Source: Diphasiastrum complanatum
Taxonomy: Eukaryota; Streptophyta; Lycopodiopsida; Lycopodiales; Lycopodiaceae
Assembly (NCBI GenBank): GCA_029204225.1
Contig: CM055109.1
Location: forward strand, 42,080,544-42,144,543
Length of the DNA stretch: 64,000 bases
Direction: 5' to 3'
Below the pieces are notes generated by a model that ran no database searches, was not told the DNA's origin, and saw only the letters and a list, made by a program, of their open reading frames with translations. This document shows, piece after piece, positions 54,041 to 64,000 of this stretch (positions are counted from its first letter, which is position 1; every line of letters begins with the position of its first letter). The translations under genes and the position numbers were made by a program.

Positions 54041-54800
54041 AGTACTCCTAAAAATTTTCATGTGTATTTAGTAATAACATTAATTGCAGGAATTTGACAG
54101 CTGTAACAACTTGAAACATTACAAGAACCTTATAACTCTGTAATGTTCTCAAAAAATAGTTTTACCACATGTAAAATGACGTATGTTTTTTTACTAGCAG
54201 TAAAAAAACTTTTACCACATGTAAAAAAATTTCAGGTATTGTATCACATGTAAAAAAATTTCAGTTACTGTAAACACAAAATATTACCATATGTATAAAA
54301 AAAAATTCACTTTTGGGAAAAACTAAAGTAAAAACTCTGAATTGCAAGCACAAAAACACTGTCCTATAAAAATTACCAAAACTTACGCATATAAAATTCT
54401 GGTAGCATGTAAAATCCATACATGTAAAACCAGTTTTCTTGTTATTGCTCTAAAATGTATTTGATATTATTGTAATTGTCTGCCCAAATATATAACATGC
54501 TGGATAAGGCTAGATTTACAAATATATACAAAACCTATATGCCAAACAATACCATCAAGGTAGGACATATAACAAAAATCGAAACCATATATGTGATTCA
54601 TCGTCATGCATAAAAGACAACATTCAATTATATTCCCTAATTGTGTCTCAAACATCTACCATCAAAGACTTAACATCAATTTATGACATTGTCAATGCTC
54701 TTATGCTAATCTATTCAAGAAGATATCTACTTATTCCTTAGAGACACAAGTTTTCAGCTTTTCCAGCAAATCCGTAGTAGAAGCAGAATCAACAAGACTA
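54041..54800. repeat. Duplicated block, copy 2 (about 760 bp)
   Basis: Homologous to 52447-53202. It carries the same small palindromes (for example TTTTACCACATGTAAAA near 54210) and ends in the shared C-terminal codons of the minus-strand gene (LVDSAS...KLKT). Confidence 0.92.
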
Positions 54801-54943
54801 CGCGTTGTAGAAATTTTAGGCCATTGTTTCTGTTTCGGGGGCAGCTCTTCTTGGTCTGCACCTGTGTGTGTGCTGCCTAATTGGCTAGCTAGCGGAATTT
54901 TATAATTCAGGATCCTAAGCAAATGACTACATACCACAGACAT
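54731..54943 (-). pseudogene. Second 3' end of the unknown gene
   Basis: The last 20 or so codons (LVDSASTTDLLEKLKTCVSK, ending TAA) match the end of the pseudogene at 53133 (LVDSASAANLPAKLKTFVSR). Upstream, the frame continues into Pro/Gln/Lys-rich sequence with no match to the other copy. This is a remnant of a tandem duplication whose upstream part has been lost or replaced. Function is unknown. Confidence 0.55.
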
Positions 54944-55262
<319 letters not shown>

Positions 55263-55584
55263 TGTTTGTGTATCCATCAGTATTTTGTTTAGTAATCGAT
55301 CCCTTACTTATCCCATATGAGTGTACAAGTTTAATGCTAAACTGTTGGTTAGTCATCCTCTGACGACGGCCTTTGGTGGTTGATTGTGACAGTACAAGAC
55401 TCCATGCTCGTCAAGCTGCCAACTGTCCTCGAACACTTTTCCTTCGGCCTTCGTCTCGTCTTCGGTCTTCGTCTTTTCTTCGATTCGTCTTCAAACTTCT
55501 GGACTTTGGGGAATGCCATGGAATGGTTGCAAGAGTTCACCATTTCCAACACTCCCTCTTGAACATTGCAACCTTTGTGTCTAT

Positions 55585-55890
55585 TCAGTCCCATTGCGTT
55601 TTTTTTGTTTTGAGAACAATATTTTGTTGAGCGGTTTTGTGAGCAAATCTGCAACCATGTCCTTTGATTTTATGTATTGGACTTTCAGCTCCCCTTTTGA
55701 GATCAAGTCTCGAATGTTCTGCTTTGTAGGTCAGTCCCATATTCTGGGTGCCTTTCAGATATTGTAGACTTCTTTTCGCCATTTGCCAATGTGTCATGCC
55801 AGGATTCGAGGAGAATTGGCTCAATTTGTAGACATGGAAGGCCAAGTCGGGTCTAGAACAAATTGTAAGGTACATCAGACTACTGATCAA
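55585..55890 (-). pseudogene. Copia S RT C-terminus
   Basis: The stretch reads ISSLMYLTICSRPDLAFHVY and MTHWQMAKRSLQYLKGTQNM, the standard Copia segment between RT and RNase H (AIGSLMYLxxxTRPDI and WxAxKRVLRYLKGT). Beyond this it loses similarity; the RNase H catalytic motifs are absent. Confidence 0.85.
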
Positions 55891-56040
55891 GTTTTAGTAT
55901 GGTATACTTTCCATCTTCTGTCTCTCCTCATCTGTGTTTGGGCAATTATGCTTCGTCAGTCTGGCTCCAACTATCATCGGTGTGGCTTTTTCTTTCCAGT
56001 CCACCATTTGGTACTACTTCAGCACCTTTTCGGTGTATTT

Positions 56041-56367
56041 TGATTGACTCAGATGCATTACTCCTCTAATTCAATCCCTTCTAAATTCCATTACTACTCT
56101 GATTCGACCCCTTCTAATCTCTAGCCCAAGGCATTTTGTTGCTTCTCCCAAATCTGTGATTTCATAATTTGCAGATATCTAACTCTTTGTTTCTTTGATC
56201 AGTTCTGATTGACTCAGATGCATTACTCCTCTAACTTGATCCCTTCTGATTTCCATTACTACTATGATTCGACCCCTTCTAATCTCTAACCCAAGGCGTT
56301 TTGTTGCTTCTCCCAAATCTGTGATTTCATAATTTGCAGATATCTAACTCTTCGTTTCTTTGATCAG
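56041..56367. repeat. Two-copy tandem duplication, 165-bp unit, in Copia S RT
   Basis: TGATTGACTCAGATGCATTA starts at 56041 and again at 56206, exactly 165 bp apart. Copies differ at a few bases. The unit encodes YEITDLGEATK and LGLEIRRGR of RT on the minus strand. It equals 55 codons, and both copies share a stop (TAG in KSxIS). Confidence 0.92.
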
Positions 56368-56379
56368 CATCAAAGAGTT

Positions 56380-57146
56380 TCCTATCATTAGGGAGTCATC
56401 TACAAAAATAGTCAAAATCACAAAGCTCGTCTCGTGATGCCTGCTTCAGACCATAAATGCATCACTGCAACCGAGAACCATATTGTCGATTGTCGGTCTT
56501 CATGAAGATTTCTTCCTCTAGATCTCTGTGGAGAAAGGCTATTTTCACATCAATTTGGTATATTTCCATATTGTATTGTGTGGCATATGCAAGGAGCAGT
56601 TGAATGCTTGTCATCTTCACCATTGGTGAGTAGGTATCTAAATAATCGATACCATACCTTTGCGTGTAGCCCTTGGCGACAAGTCTTGCTTTGTAGCGTC
56701 CGACAATGCCATCTAATTTAATTTTTTTTTAATAGACCCATTTGCAGTCGATATTCTTTTTATCTTCGAGCAATGGCTACAGTGTCTATGCCTCATTTTG
56801 CCTCATTGATTAGATCTCTTCTAACATTGTCTGCTTCCAGAATTCTCCCTTTGGCTCTGGATAGCTTCTTGATATGTTATTGATTCTTTAGTGAAGCTAC
56901 AGAATTCGAACTCTGTATCTTCATTCCATTGATGATTGTCAGTGTATCGTTTTGGAGGTTGTCTTTGTCTTGTTGACCTTCTTGGTCATGTCTGTTGCTG
57001 GTGGTTCGTTTCTTCTTCGTCAGGTTGATCTTCAGCTTCTTGTTGTTCAAGACTCTGGGGCTCGATGTTCTGATTTGACGTTTGGCCTCGATCTCCCTCT
57101 TGAATTGGCAGCAGTGTGTTTGCGGGGAAAAATACCTCTTTTTCAA
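56380..57146 (-). pseudogene. Copia S RT N-terminal half and linker
   Basis: Readable RT pieces include [48 protein letters not shown] and YGLKQASR. Upstream (57146-56877) is a Lys/Arg/Gln-rich linker, then EADNVRRDLINEA. No YVDD box is readable; it would fall in the badly decayed stretch before the 165-bp duplication. Non-functional. Confidence 0.78.
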
Positions 57147-57984
57147 GCTATTTTCGATGAAAAATCGTCGCCGTGCGCTATTACGCCGATGTGAAATTGC
57201 TTAAAATTGACGCGTAAATGGCCCATAATGGCCAGTTGCACTGCTATTAAATACTGTTCATTTGTTAATTTACGTTGTATGAAAATTTGATTTATGCGGC
57301 CTATGCCCCTAGTTTCCGGGTTTGTCGGGACTAGGAGGTGCCAAATATTTTCGTAATATAGTTCTAGTAATTAAAAACTTGGTCGTGAGCCCTCTACTCA
57401 TTTTTTATCTTGTTGTGGAGAGAGAGAGAGAGAGAGAGAGCTTGTGCAAGAATGAGTGTGTGGAGGAAAGGAGGAAAGGAGAAGAGGCTGTAGCCTGGTG
57501 CCTTCCACTCTCATCCATTTCCATTTTGTTGTCTGATTCATTCATTGCTATTGATCTACAATTTAAATCATTAGCATTGTGTTAGCACTATTTGTGGATC
57601 TGTGAATTGTTCTTTCTGCTGCCTCTAACATTGTGGTTGGAGGCTCTGAAGATTTGAAAGCCTTCTAATACATTTGCTTGTAAGCTTTAAAGTGTGTACC
57701 AAATTTTGTTGTGATCTCCTTTTTGCAGGGATATGAGTGTGAAGGTTTGTTAAGTTTGTGGTTTGATGCAATAACAATATTCTTGTCTGCTCATTCACTC
57801 TTGCAAATATTGTTTTGATTGGATGTTCATTATAAATGATACCATTCATAGACTACCATCACAGCAGCTCTGCTTTTGGATTAATGTGTATTTGTGGGAC
57901 TTATCTATCGTTGAGACAAGAGCATTGGATTCAGTCATGCATTGAGGACCACATTCTGATATTTTGTTAATGCATACTTCAGAG

Positions 57985-58165
57985 CACTAGCCTCTGCCCT
58001 GTACATCAGATGCCTAAGCGCTGACCACCTGATGCTTGAGCACATTCTGAGCACTGGTTCACAGCTATTCTTGAGCAATGATTTTTGACCTCCTACACTT
58101 GATATATGGGCGTTGATTTCTGACTACTACACCTGAGATCTGAGTGATGGCTTTGAAATGACGGG
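57985..58165. repeat. Degenerate minisatellite, core GAGCRYTGRTTTCTGACC
   Basis: Units of about 25-40 bp begin at words such as GAGCACTAG, AGCGCTGAC, GAGCACTGG, GAGCAATGA, GGCGTTGAT and GAGTGATGG, each followed by TTTCTGAC-like and CTACACCTGA-like words. Spacing is irregular. Confidence 0.5.
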
Positions 58166-58319
58166 TCTTAGCCTGGGCCATACTTCCTTGTGGGTGTAGT
58201 TTGTTGGTTTGAGGCCAATCTCTATCTCTCGGATCTGCTGTTGCTCATACCAAAACATGATTAATTCTCATCTTTACCTATTGCGCTCCTGATCCTCCCC
58301 AAGACCCTGATCTGCGCTT

Positions 58320-58700
58320 TGCCATCTGCCTGTGGCCAGCCTGCTCGCACTTCCCTGCTCCGCTCCTTACCTGCCCACTGCTAATCATTGCCCTGCCTGC
58401 GGTTCACTCCCTGCTAACGGCCATCACCCTTCAGCCTCTGCCTGCGGCCCTCTTCGCTGCCAGCGACCCTGCCTCTCTCTCCTCCCTGCGGCCTCTTCTG
58501 CCTAAACCTACCAATGTTCACGCTCCCTCTTCTTAATCTGCCCGTGGCCCGTTAGATAGCCGAGCTCGACCCGAGGCTCCTCAATCAACCGCCAATCTAC
58601 TTGCGGCCTGTTTGCTTTTTGAGGTCTACCCTGCTAAGAAAGGAAAGGCTTTGTTTGTGGCCATCCTACTCATTATCTATGCTATTTGCACTGATTGCGA
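58320..58700. repeat. G+C-rich degenerate repeat, core CTGCCTGCGGCC
   Basis: About nine variants (for example CTGCCTGTGGCC, CTGCCTGCGGTT, CTGCTAACGGCC, CTGCCCGTGGCC, ACTTGCGGCC) occur at 25-60 bp intervals in a block richer in G+C than its flanks. Confidence 0.55.
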
Positions 58701-59559
58701 CCATTTACAATTCCGAATCCCTGTTAGCTACGACTCCTTTTTCCCTACCTATGGTTTCTTTTGGCCTACCTAGTTCATCTCATAGGCTAACCTGTGGGCT
58801 TACCAAAGATCCGTCATATTGCCTACCTATAACCCTGTGCATTACCTTTAACCTAAATTTGTCGCAATTAGGTGAAAAGTTTAGTGCTAGGGTTCCGTGG
58901 GCTTTGCTAAACTGTTTGGTTTATTATCGATTACGCTTTTTATCTCGTTTGGGTTTTCTGTTAGAACTCGGTGAACTGCAGAGGTTTGATATTTGTTTGG
59001 TAAGCTGAACGCTAGGTATTTGCAAAGCTAGTCTAACCACACCAAGGGAAACACTGAACTTACATCTCATTTGTTAATTGTTCGCCAGTTAACTATTTAG
59101 TTAGGATTTTGTCTATGAATACACAATAGTGTAAGGTGTTTTTTAAGGTTATAAGAACTACACTGCTTTCTAATCGTTGATGAACTTTGTAAATACTTGC
59201 TTCGGCTATTAAGAACTTCTAATAAACGAGGTCAAAGCCTATTAATTGAGGGGAATCCTAATAGCCCATTCAGCTTTCTGAAAGTCATGGTTCTTGACCA
59301 TTTCAGAGTTCCGTAGGCTATCTGAAAATGTCGGTAGACCGTTTGAAATCTGCCTTGCCGATTGCCATTAAAAGTGCCGGTGGTCATGAATGGCCTTATT
59401 TTCGACTCCATACCCAATGGAGCTTGAGCTGTAATTGTGGTATAGACCAACTTCCGTTAGTATTTCCTTAGATTGGCAGTCTATTTGGGGGTCGTTTTAT
59501 AATCCTTCACAGTGTGAAGATCTCATGGCCTTTTTCTTCCTTCAATCCTGGAAATGTGG

Positions 59560-60240
59560 ATTCGTCGAATTTGAGTAATGACTTGTTGAAAGAGATCTCA
59601 TCTTTTAGCACATCCAAAGAGGCATGGGATTCACTAAAATCTATTTATGAATCCAAAAATACTTCATGCTAAGAAATCAAATACTTCAAAGCATGAAAGG
59701 AAGTAATGAAAGTTCTCAAGATTATGTTCTTAGGATCAAATCTTTGAATATTGAGTTATCTTCCATTAGTGACAAGATTCAAGACAATGAGCTAGTTCAA
59801 GTCATCTTGAATGGATTAGGAAATGAGTATTCTAATCTAGGTCAAACATTTGTTATTCAAGATCAACTTCTTACTATTGAAAAACTTCATAGTGTGCTAG
59901 TTTCTAAGGATAGTATTATGCTTCATATCAAGAATAGGATTGGTTCTCTTTCTTTGATTGATGGTGATGAGAAAGCTAACTTTTCTTTGAAAGACAAGAA
60001 GAAGAAGGTTCCATCCAAGAAGACCCAAGATGTGGAGGTCGAGAGCAAGGATGGAGCTTCAAGTTCAAAAGGCAAGAGCAAGAAGGACAAGAATAAGATT
60101 AAGTGTTTTTTTTGTGGTAAGAAAGGACACTTTGCATCCGAGTGTTACAAGAAGAAGAATGCCCAAGAGAAGGACAACCATGGCAACCTTGTGCTTGAGG
60201 AGGAGGATAAATGCAACTTATCTTTGATGGCTTCCTTAAC
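59560..60240 (+). pseudogene. Copia P Gag (UBN2 type) with zinc knuckle
   Basis: The N-terminal piece LSNDLLKEISSFSTSKEAWD and SLKSIYESKN ends at a frameshift near 59663. The frame then reads YVLRIKSLNIELSSISDKIQ, LNGLGNEYSNLGQTF, a Lys-rich linker and an intact knuckle, CFFCGKKGHFASEC. From 59666 it is open all the way into protease and integrase (383 codons), so only the front part of Gag is damaged. The upstream start of Gag is missing or decayed before 59560. Confidence 0.87.
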
Positions 60241-60817
60241 ACAAACATCTAATCACAACACATGGTGGAGTGGGGCTAGTTCCCACATGACTTACCAAAA
60301 AGACTACTTTTCTATCTTACTTTCTTACAATAACTCTAAGAAGTTTATCTTCACTGCAAGTGATCAAGAATGTGAGATTGTAAGAATTGGATCCATTCCA
60401 TTATGTTTTGGATCATCCAAGAAAATAGATCTAAACAATGTTCTTTATGTACCTTCTATTACAAAGAATTTGTTAAGTGTTGGTCAACTTATAGATAGTG
60501 GATTAGATGTTCATTTCAAGCATGGAGCATGTTCTATCTTGAAGAATGATAAATGTATTGCTAACGGCTTTAAGCAAGTAAGGTTATTTAAGTTGGATGC
60601 TAATGTGATGGTTGAAAGTGTTAACATGGCAAGGGAGGAGCTCTCTCAAGTGGAGATATGGCACAAGAGGTTAGGCCATCTTAATTGCAAAGCTATGGAG
60701 ACCATGGTGAACAAAGAGCTAGCAATTGGACTTTCAAAGCCATATCCAAGTGTGGCAAGCTTTGTGAGGCTTGTAGACTCTCCAAGTCTCATAAGCAACC
60801 TTTCAAGAGATCTTTGA
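60240..60817 (+). pseudogene. Copia P protease (catalytic Asp deleted) and pre-integrase
   Basis: The active-site region reads NTWWSGASSHMT. Relatives have WWIDSGASSHMT, so two codons, including the catalytic Asp, have been deleted without breaking the frame. Downstream are IGSIPLCFGSS, NNVLYVPSITKNLLSVGQL and the GAG-pre-integrase motif VEIWHKRLGHLNCKAMETM. A frameshift near 60745 ends this frame; the HHCC finger continues in the next frame. Confidence 0.88.
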
Positions 60818-60880
60818 CAAGATCTAATTCTCCTCTTGATCTTATTCACTCAGATGTTTACTCTTATTTTGATTACAAAG
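60740..60880 (+). pseudogene. Copia P integrase start
   Basis: After the frameshift, KCGKLCEACRLSKSHKQPFK and PLDLIHSDVYSYF give the CX2C half of the zinc finger and the first catalytic Asp. The rest of the integrase is absent. Confidence 0.85.
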
Positions 60881-61179
60881 CCTTGTTAGCTTTCAGCCCT
60901 CAACTTGACAAAGATGTTCGCGAACTCGAATATCTGGAGACACGAGACACGAAGAGTTTTGTGAACACGAAAGTCAAAGGAGACGATCACGAATGATTCG
61001 CGAACACGAAAGATCCACAAACGAGATTCCTTTGTAGTCCAGTATGAGAAAAAGACAGACGAAGTAAACAAAACCAACGGTAGAAACGAAATTTGTTTTG
61101 CCCTCACACTCAAAGAGTACCAGTCTAAGATCACACAAGTACCCAGAAGTACAGAGATCTGATCTAATGGCAAGAAGCA
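60881..61179 (+). other. Leader-like stretch of a Copia D-family element
   Basis: Non-coding. It joins Copia P integrase to a Copia D-type gag that starts at 61180, and contains repeated words such as GCGAACWCGAA and CACGAAAG. No PBS with the usual TGGTATCAGAGC was found. Confidence 0.45.
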
Positions 61180-61585
61180 ATGGCTTCAATCAGCAGTATC
61201 CAGAGCAAGATCTGCACTATACTTGATTCTTCAGAATCTAACTTTCTAGCCTGGAAAGTTAAGACATCTTTGATACTTAAGGGCGAAGGACTCTTCCCTT
61301 GGGTGGATGGCACAGAAGAAATGCCTATGACAACAGACAAGGAGCTACGTGAATGGAGGGAGAAAAACAACAAGGCAGTAGCCTTGCTATCATCTTCCAT
61401 TGAAGATAGTCTCACACTTGACCTGGCTACATTCTCCAAAGCTAAGGAGATGTGGGATGCATTGCTCACTAGATTTCAGACGAAATCAAGAAGTAAGAAG
61501 ATCAGTTGACAAATCTACAGTGGGATGAAAAAGACCTCACGTCTTTCGTGAGAAAGATGAAGGATCTGTTTCTATCACTGCACCT
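61180..61585 (+). pseudogene. Copia D-family Gag N-terminal half (element Q)
   Basis: The frame opens MASISSIQSKICTILDSSES, with FLAWKVKTSLILKGEG, PWVDGTEEMPM and SIEDSLTLDLATFSKAKEMW, nearly the same as the Gag at 7885-6512 but without its duplication. A one-base shift near 61500 ends the first frame; LTNLQWDEKDLTSFVRKMKD continues in the next to about 61570. The remainder is replaced by an unrelated coiled-coil ORF at about 61590. Confidence 0.87.
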
Positions 61586-61589
61586 CCAT

Positions 61590-62850
61590 CCAGGCGCAAC
61601 TTACACTTTTGGAAGCAGAGAACACGCGCCTGGGGACGGAGCTTAAAGCCTTACAAGATGAGAAACTCGCTTGGTTAGCTCAATCTACACCGGACACAAG
61701 GCCGCTTTCCCAATCAGAGATGAATCTTCTACGACGTCAGGTGTAGATTTATAGCCAAACACTCAACAGCTACCAGGCGGAGTTCAATAAGTATCGGGCA
61801 AGCGCAATGCAAGAGCTCGCCCAGACCAAGCAAGCCCTCAAGGCATGCCAGAAATACATGGAAATGAAGGCCCAGCCTACCCCCGTGGTAATTCTACTGC
61901 CACCTAATTTTGACGCTATACAGGCTAGTACCAACCAAGATCAGAGCCAGCAGGCAGCAGGAGGATTTCAACCAGATCAAGGGTCCGAAGGCCAAGACCA
62001 AGGGCAGACAGATGCGGCCGCTGAGACGCGAGACCAGATCCAAGGCGCAACCACTAGCCAGGGCCGAGCAACATCATCTAGAGGGTCACGAATGATATCT
62101 GTCAGCTAGGCCTTCCGAAGATCGAAATCCATGGAGGAGAACATCAATGAATTTTTATCCAAATATCCCCACGAGTCATCAAGAGGCGGCTGACAGCTAT
62201 CATTCTCAGCTCAGACCATCAAGGGGAAAGAATTACAAGCCTTACCTGCCCTCCAACCACAACAAGAGTGGCCACAACAGTTATTTGAGAGAGACCCTAC
62301 GGCCATCAGGGCTTACGTGACAAGTCCGCAACAGTTATGGGTGAACATGCATTTCCTGCCATGTCCAAGAAGATCCAAATGGGCGGAATGCGGCACTCCT
62401 CTGGACCAGATCACACTCAACAATTTCAACTGGCCAATCATCAAATCCGAATATGGGTGGACAACGGACGTAGATGCCAGAAGGGCTCTCTCCGGATTCG
62501 CCAGTCACTACATCAATTGTCCCAATCCCACAGTCCGCACGACAGCCACTTACGCCTGGGACTTGGAATATTTAATGGGCATTGAAACAAAATGGGATGA
62601 TTTTCTTCCCTCCATATTTTTTGATCCAAATAAGACGCTCGCTTCTGACAAAGTCAAAGACCAGCTGCCAGTCGCTCGTGTATATTACCGAGCTGCAATC
62701 CTTGGAGATCCCTGGACGAAACGATTCCAAGCATGGGTGGATCAAGAATGGCTGACAGGAGTCCACAAGTCCTTCCACACGCCAAAGGACTCAAAGAAAC
62801 TAGAGCGTCTCAACTTCATGGAAGACGTTACGGGATATCTCATCCACTAG
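61590..62850 (+). pseudogene. Unrecognised gag-like ORF with coiled coil
   Basis: One frame is open from SIQAQLTLLEAENTRLGTEL to 62850 apart from a few stops (for example 61744-61746, 62107-62109 and one near 62190). The first part has heptad-like Leu spacing (LLEAENTRL, ELAQTKQALKACQ), then a Gln/Gly-rich linker. The last part (62317-62850, 177 codons) is fully open and includes WAECGTPLDQITLNNFNWPI, VARVYYRAAILGDPW and AWVDQEWLTG. It shares spaced motifs with the gag-like ORF of Gypsy G (24514-25230). I cannot name the family. Confidence 0.5.
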
Positions 62851-62942
62851 AGGTAGTCCAAGATGATCTGTCATTAGACTTGGATGCAATAGGTTTCACC
62901 GCCCACGTGGTTGAATCGACCTTTACAACCTGCTCTCTATTT

Positions 62943-63400
62943 TCAAAGGTGAGTTTCCCCGTATCCTAGTTGTGTACTACTTGCGCTCAACCATGGTCCT
63001 CCCAGTAAAACATGGTATGCAGTTGGAGATTTAGGTATATCCATAACTACAAAGGTGATCAGGAACTGCATGCCTATTATTTTTACAGAGATATCGGCAG
63101 CCACACTGTTTGGTTTTACACAAGATTGATCCGCTAGCTTGATGGCAAATCTTGTTGACTTCAACCCCTATAAACCCACTTTTCATATAAAGTAGTGGAG
63201 ATCAAATTGACACCTGATTCTCCATCTACTATAGTTGTCTCATCCTCGAATCTCTTGTGTTTGATTGGCAGGGTGATGTTGTGTTCCTCACTTTCCCATG
63301 CTGCCCCAATGTGGAGGACGTTACTTGTCTCTTCATAGCCTGTACAATATATGGGCTCAAGTGCTACTAGCTCCGCGTCCGCTTTGGCCCATTCCGCCAA
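62943..63400 (-). pseudogene. Gypsy T aspartic protease, active-site loop altered
   Basis: The first half has TTIVDGESGVNLISTTLYEK, where the usual DSGSG reads D-G-E-S-G: the Asp is kept but the loop has changed. After a stop near 63163 the second half reads KSTRFAIKLADQSCVKPNSV, then FLITFVVMDIPKSPTAYHVL and LLGGPWLSAS, the C-terminal element. The split and altered loop indicate loss of function. Confidence 0.8.
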
Positions 63401-64000
63401 AAGGCTTTTAGCTTGTGGCGCAATCCGCAGTAATTTCCCGAGGAGTAAACTAACATGGCTCTCCAGTAAGATTGTGAGTCTTTTAGTGCATGGTTCCTTG
63501 GGCTCCACCATGTAGAAAGGTGGTTCATGACGATGCAACCGATCGTTCTGATCAGTGTGCAATGGTGAGCCTGTTTGTGCTTCTTGTTCTCCATCAGCTG
63601 GAGGTTCCGTAGGGTTGTCTTTTTCTTGCTCTTTCTCCTCCGCTTGTGCTCTTTGTATCCAGTGTCATATTTTTTGGCACTGTCTTCTTTCTTCTTTCAC
63701 GTTTGGATATGGCGTTGAAGTTGAGGGTTGGTCATCAGTGACCGATGGTGGTGGTGAGGGAGCCACTTTCTTCCTCTTCTATGCTCGTGTAACGGCTATC
63801 AAAGGGGCATGGAAATGTTGCTTTTCCGGTGGTATCCCCGCTGGAACTGCTGTCTATTGTATTGCAATGAAGTTTAGTGGTGCACTAGTTCCAGGTCTCA
63901 ATGGACAATTCTTGTAGCAGTGTCCATAATCGCATTCTCGGCAGAAGGATGTATATTGTCCTTTGTAAAGACATTATGCAATTATGTGTCCTTCGCCACA
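63400..64000 (-). pseudogene. Gypsy T Gag C-terminus
   Basis: A box CRECDYGHCYKNC lies near 63945-63905, preceded at the window edge by CGEGHIIA, part of another knuckle. Then follow a Pro/Ser-rich linker, a Glu/Lys/Gln-rich stretch and TDQNDRLHRHEPPFYMVEPK before the protease. Stops near 63945, 63855 and 63665 break it. It would be the nucleocapsid part of the element. Confidence 0.7.

Larger units (their letters stand above)
55585..57146 (-). mobile_element. Copia element S: linker, RT and start of RNase H
   Basis: On the minus strand: an integrase-RT linker (57146-56760), RT N-terminal half (about 56720-56380), a duplicated RT segment (56367-56041) and the RT-RNase H join (about 55890-55700). 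The edges are truncated. It is one of the more decayed Copia remnants, with stops throughout, and its sequence differs from H, N and R. Confidence 0.82.
57150..59560. other. About 2.4 kb non-coding, with degenerate repeats
   Basis: No gene is recognised. It contains a GA run (57419-57440), a degenerate minisatellite (57985-58165), a G+C-rich block with CTGCCTGCGGCC-like words (58320-58700), and short unassigned ORFs (58601-59008 and 59450-59232, -). Being directly upstream of a Copia gag, part may be that element's LTR and leader, but no PBS was found. Confidence 0.5.
59560..60880 (+). mobile_element. Copia element P: gag, protease, start of integrase
   Basis: Plus-strand order is gag (59560-60210), protease (60240-60640) and pre-integrase/integrase start (60640-60880). 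Homology ends at IHSDVYSY near 60875 and different, non-coding sequence follows. It belongs to the same clade as Copia C, J and N (matching knuckle, protease and finger motifs). No LTR or PBS was seen. Confidence 0.87.
62943..64000 (-). mobile_element. Ty3/Gypsy element T: gag end and protease, cut by window edge
   Basis: On the minus strand: gag knuckles (about 64000-63900), a Lys/Glu-rich linker (63860-63560) and protease (63400-62943). The 5' part lies outside the window. Downstream of the protease the homology stops at about 62940, next to the unrecognised ORF. The motifs resemble those of the remnant at 1-2990. Confidence 0.78.

Noticed and set aside
58601-59008. A 135-codon plus-strand ORF
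   Set aside because: No recognised motif; it begins within a G+C-rich degenerate repeat and has no supporting splice or homology signal.

Overview
This window looks like a piece of a large, retrotransposon-filled land-plant nuclear genome. It has one clearly intact host gene, a cellulose synthase-like D (CSLD) gene at 47523-51461 (+), with three exons, canonical GT-AG introns and all catalytic motifs. The form of the CSLD protein, especially its N-terminus and the stretch after the first catalytic Asp pair, suggests a seed-free plant (moss, lycophyte or fern). That is an inference from sequence character; no search was run. Nothing bacterial, organellar or viral was seen.

Layout. 1-23 kb is a nest of broken LTR retrotransposons. 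It holds a Ty3/Gypsy gag-PR-RT remnant (1-2990, -) and a Copia gag-PR remnant with LTR and initiator-Met PBS (3269-6508, -). Next come a second Copia family with a tandemly duplicated gag (6509-8600, -) and a gag-only, TR-GAG-like element (about 10.0-14.2 kb, +). A Gypsy fragment (14198-16267, +) then fuses abruptly to Copia integrase/RT (16268-17690, +), followed by Copia RNase H plus LTR (17690-18845, +). A Gypsy element (18846-22894, -) carries a tRNA-Asp-type PBS and contains a solo Copia LTR with a 5-bp target duplication. 23-31 kb is mostly one long Gypsy element (+) with two retropepsin-like domains in series, ending at the 3' end of a Copia element. 31-40.8 kb holds a Gypsy integrase remnant, a second gag-only element (-), Copia scraps and several non-coding repeat families. 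40.9-46.1 kb holds two Copia remnants. 46.1-51.5 kb is the CSLD gene with its upstream region. 52.4-55 kb holds a decayed two-exon gene of unknown function and a duplicated 3' region. 55-64 kb returns to Copia and Gypsy remnants, including an unrecognised gag-like ORF.

How the parts relate. None of the retroelements can be fully autonomous as present here. Each has a truncation, frameshift, stop or lost catalytic residue. Several share parts. The gag-only elements (10-14 kb and 34.5-36.7 kb) have LTRs and about 150-bp leader repeats related to the Gypsy element at 18.8-22.9 kb, so they look like its non-autonomous relatives. Four or more Copia LTRs carry a CACACGTGTG palindrome.

I found no convincing new biological system. 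The most useful leads are the tRNA-Asp-like U5 segment, the paired protease domains, the unrecognised gag-like ORF family, the microinversion in a gag-only element and the recurrent LTR palindrome. Coordinates of degraded element edges are approximate.
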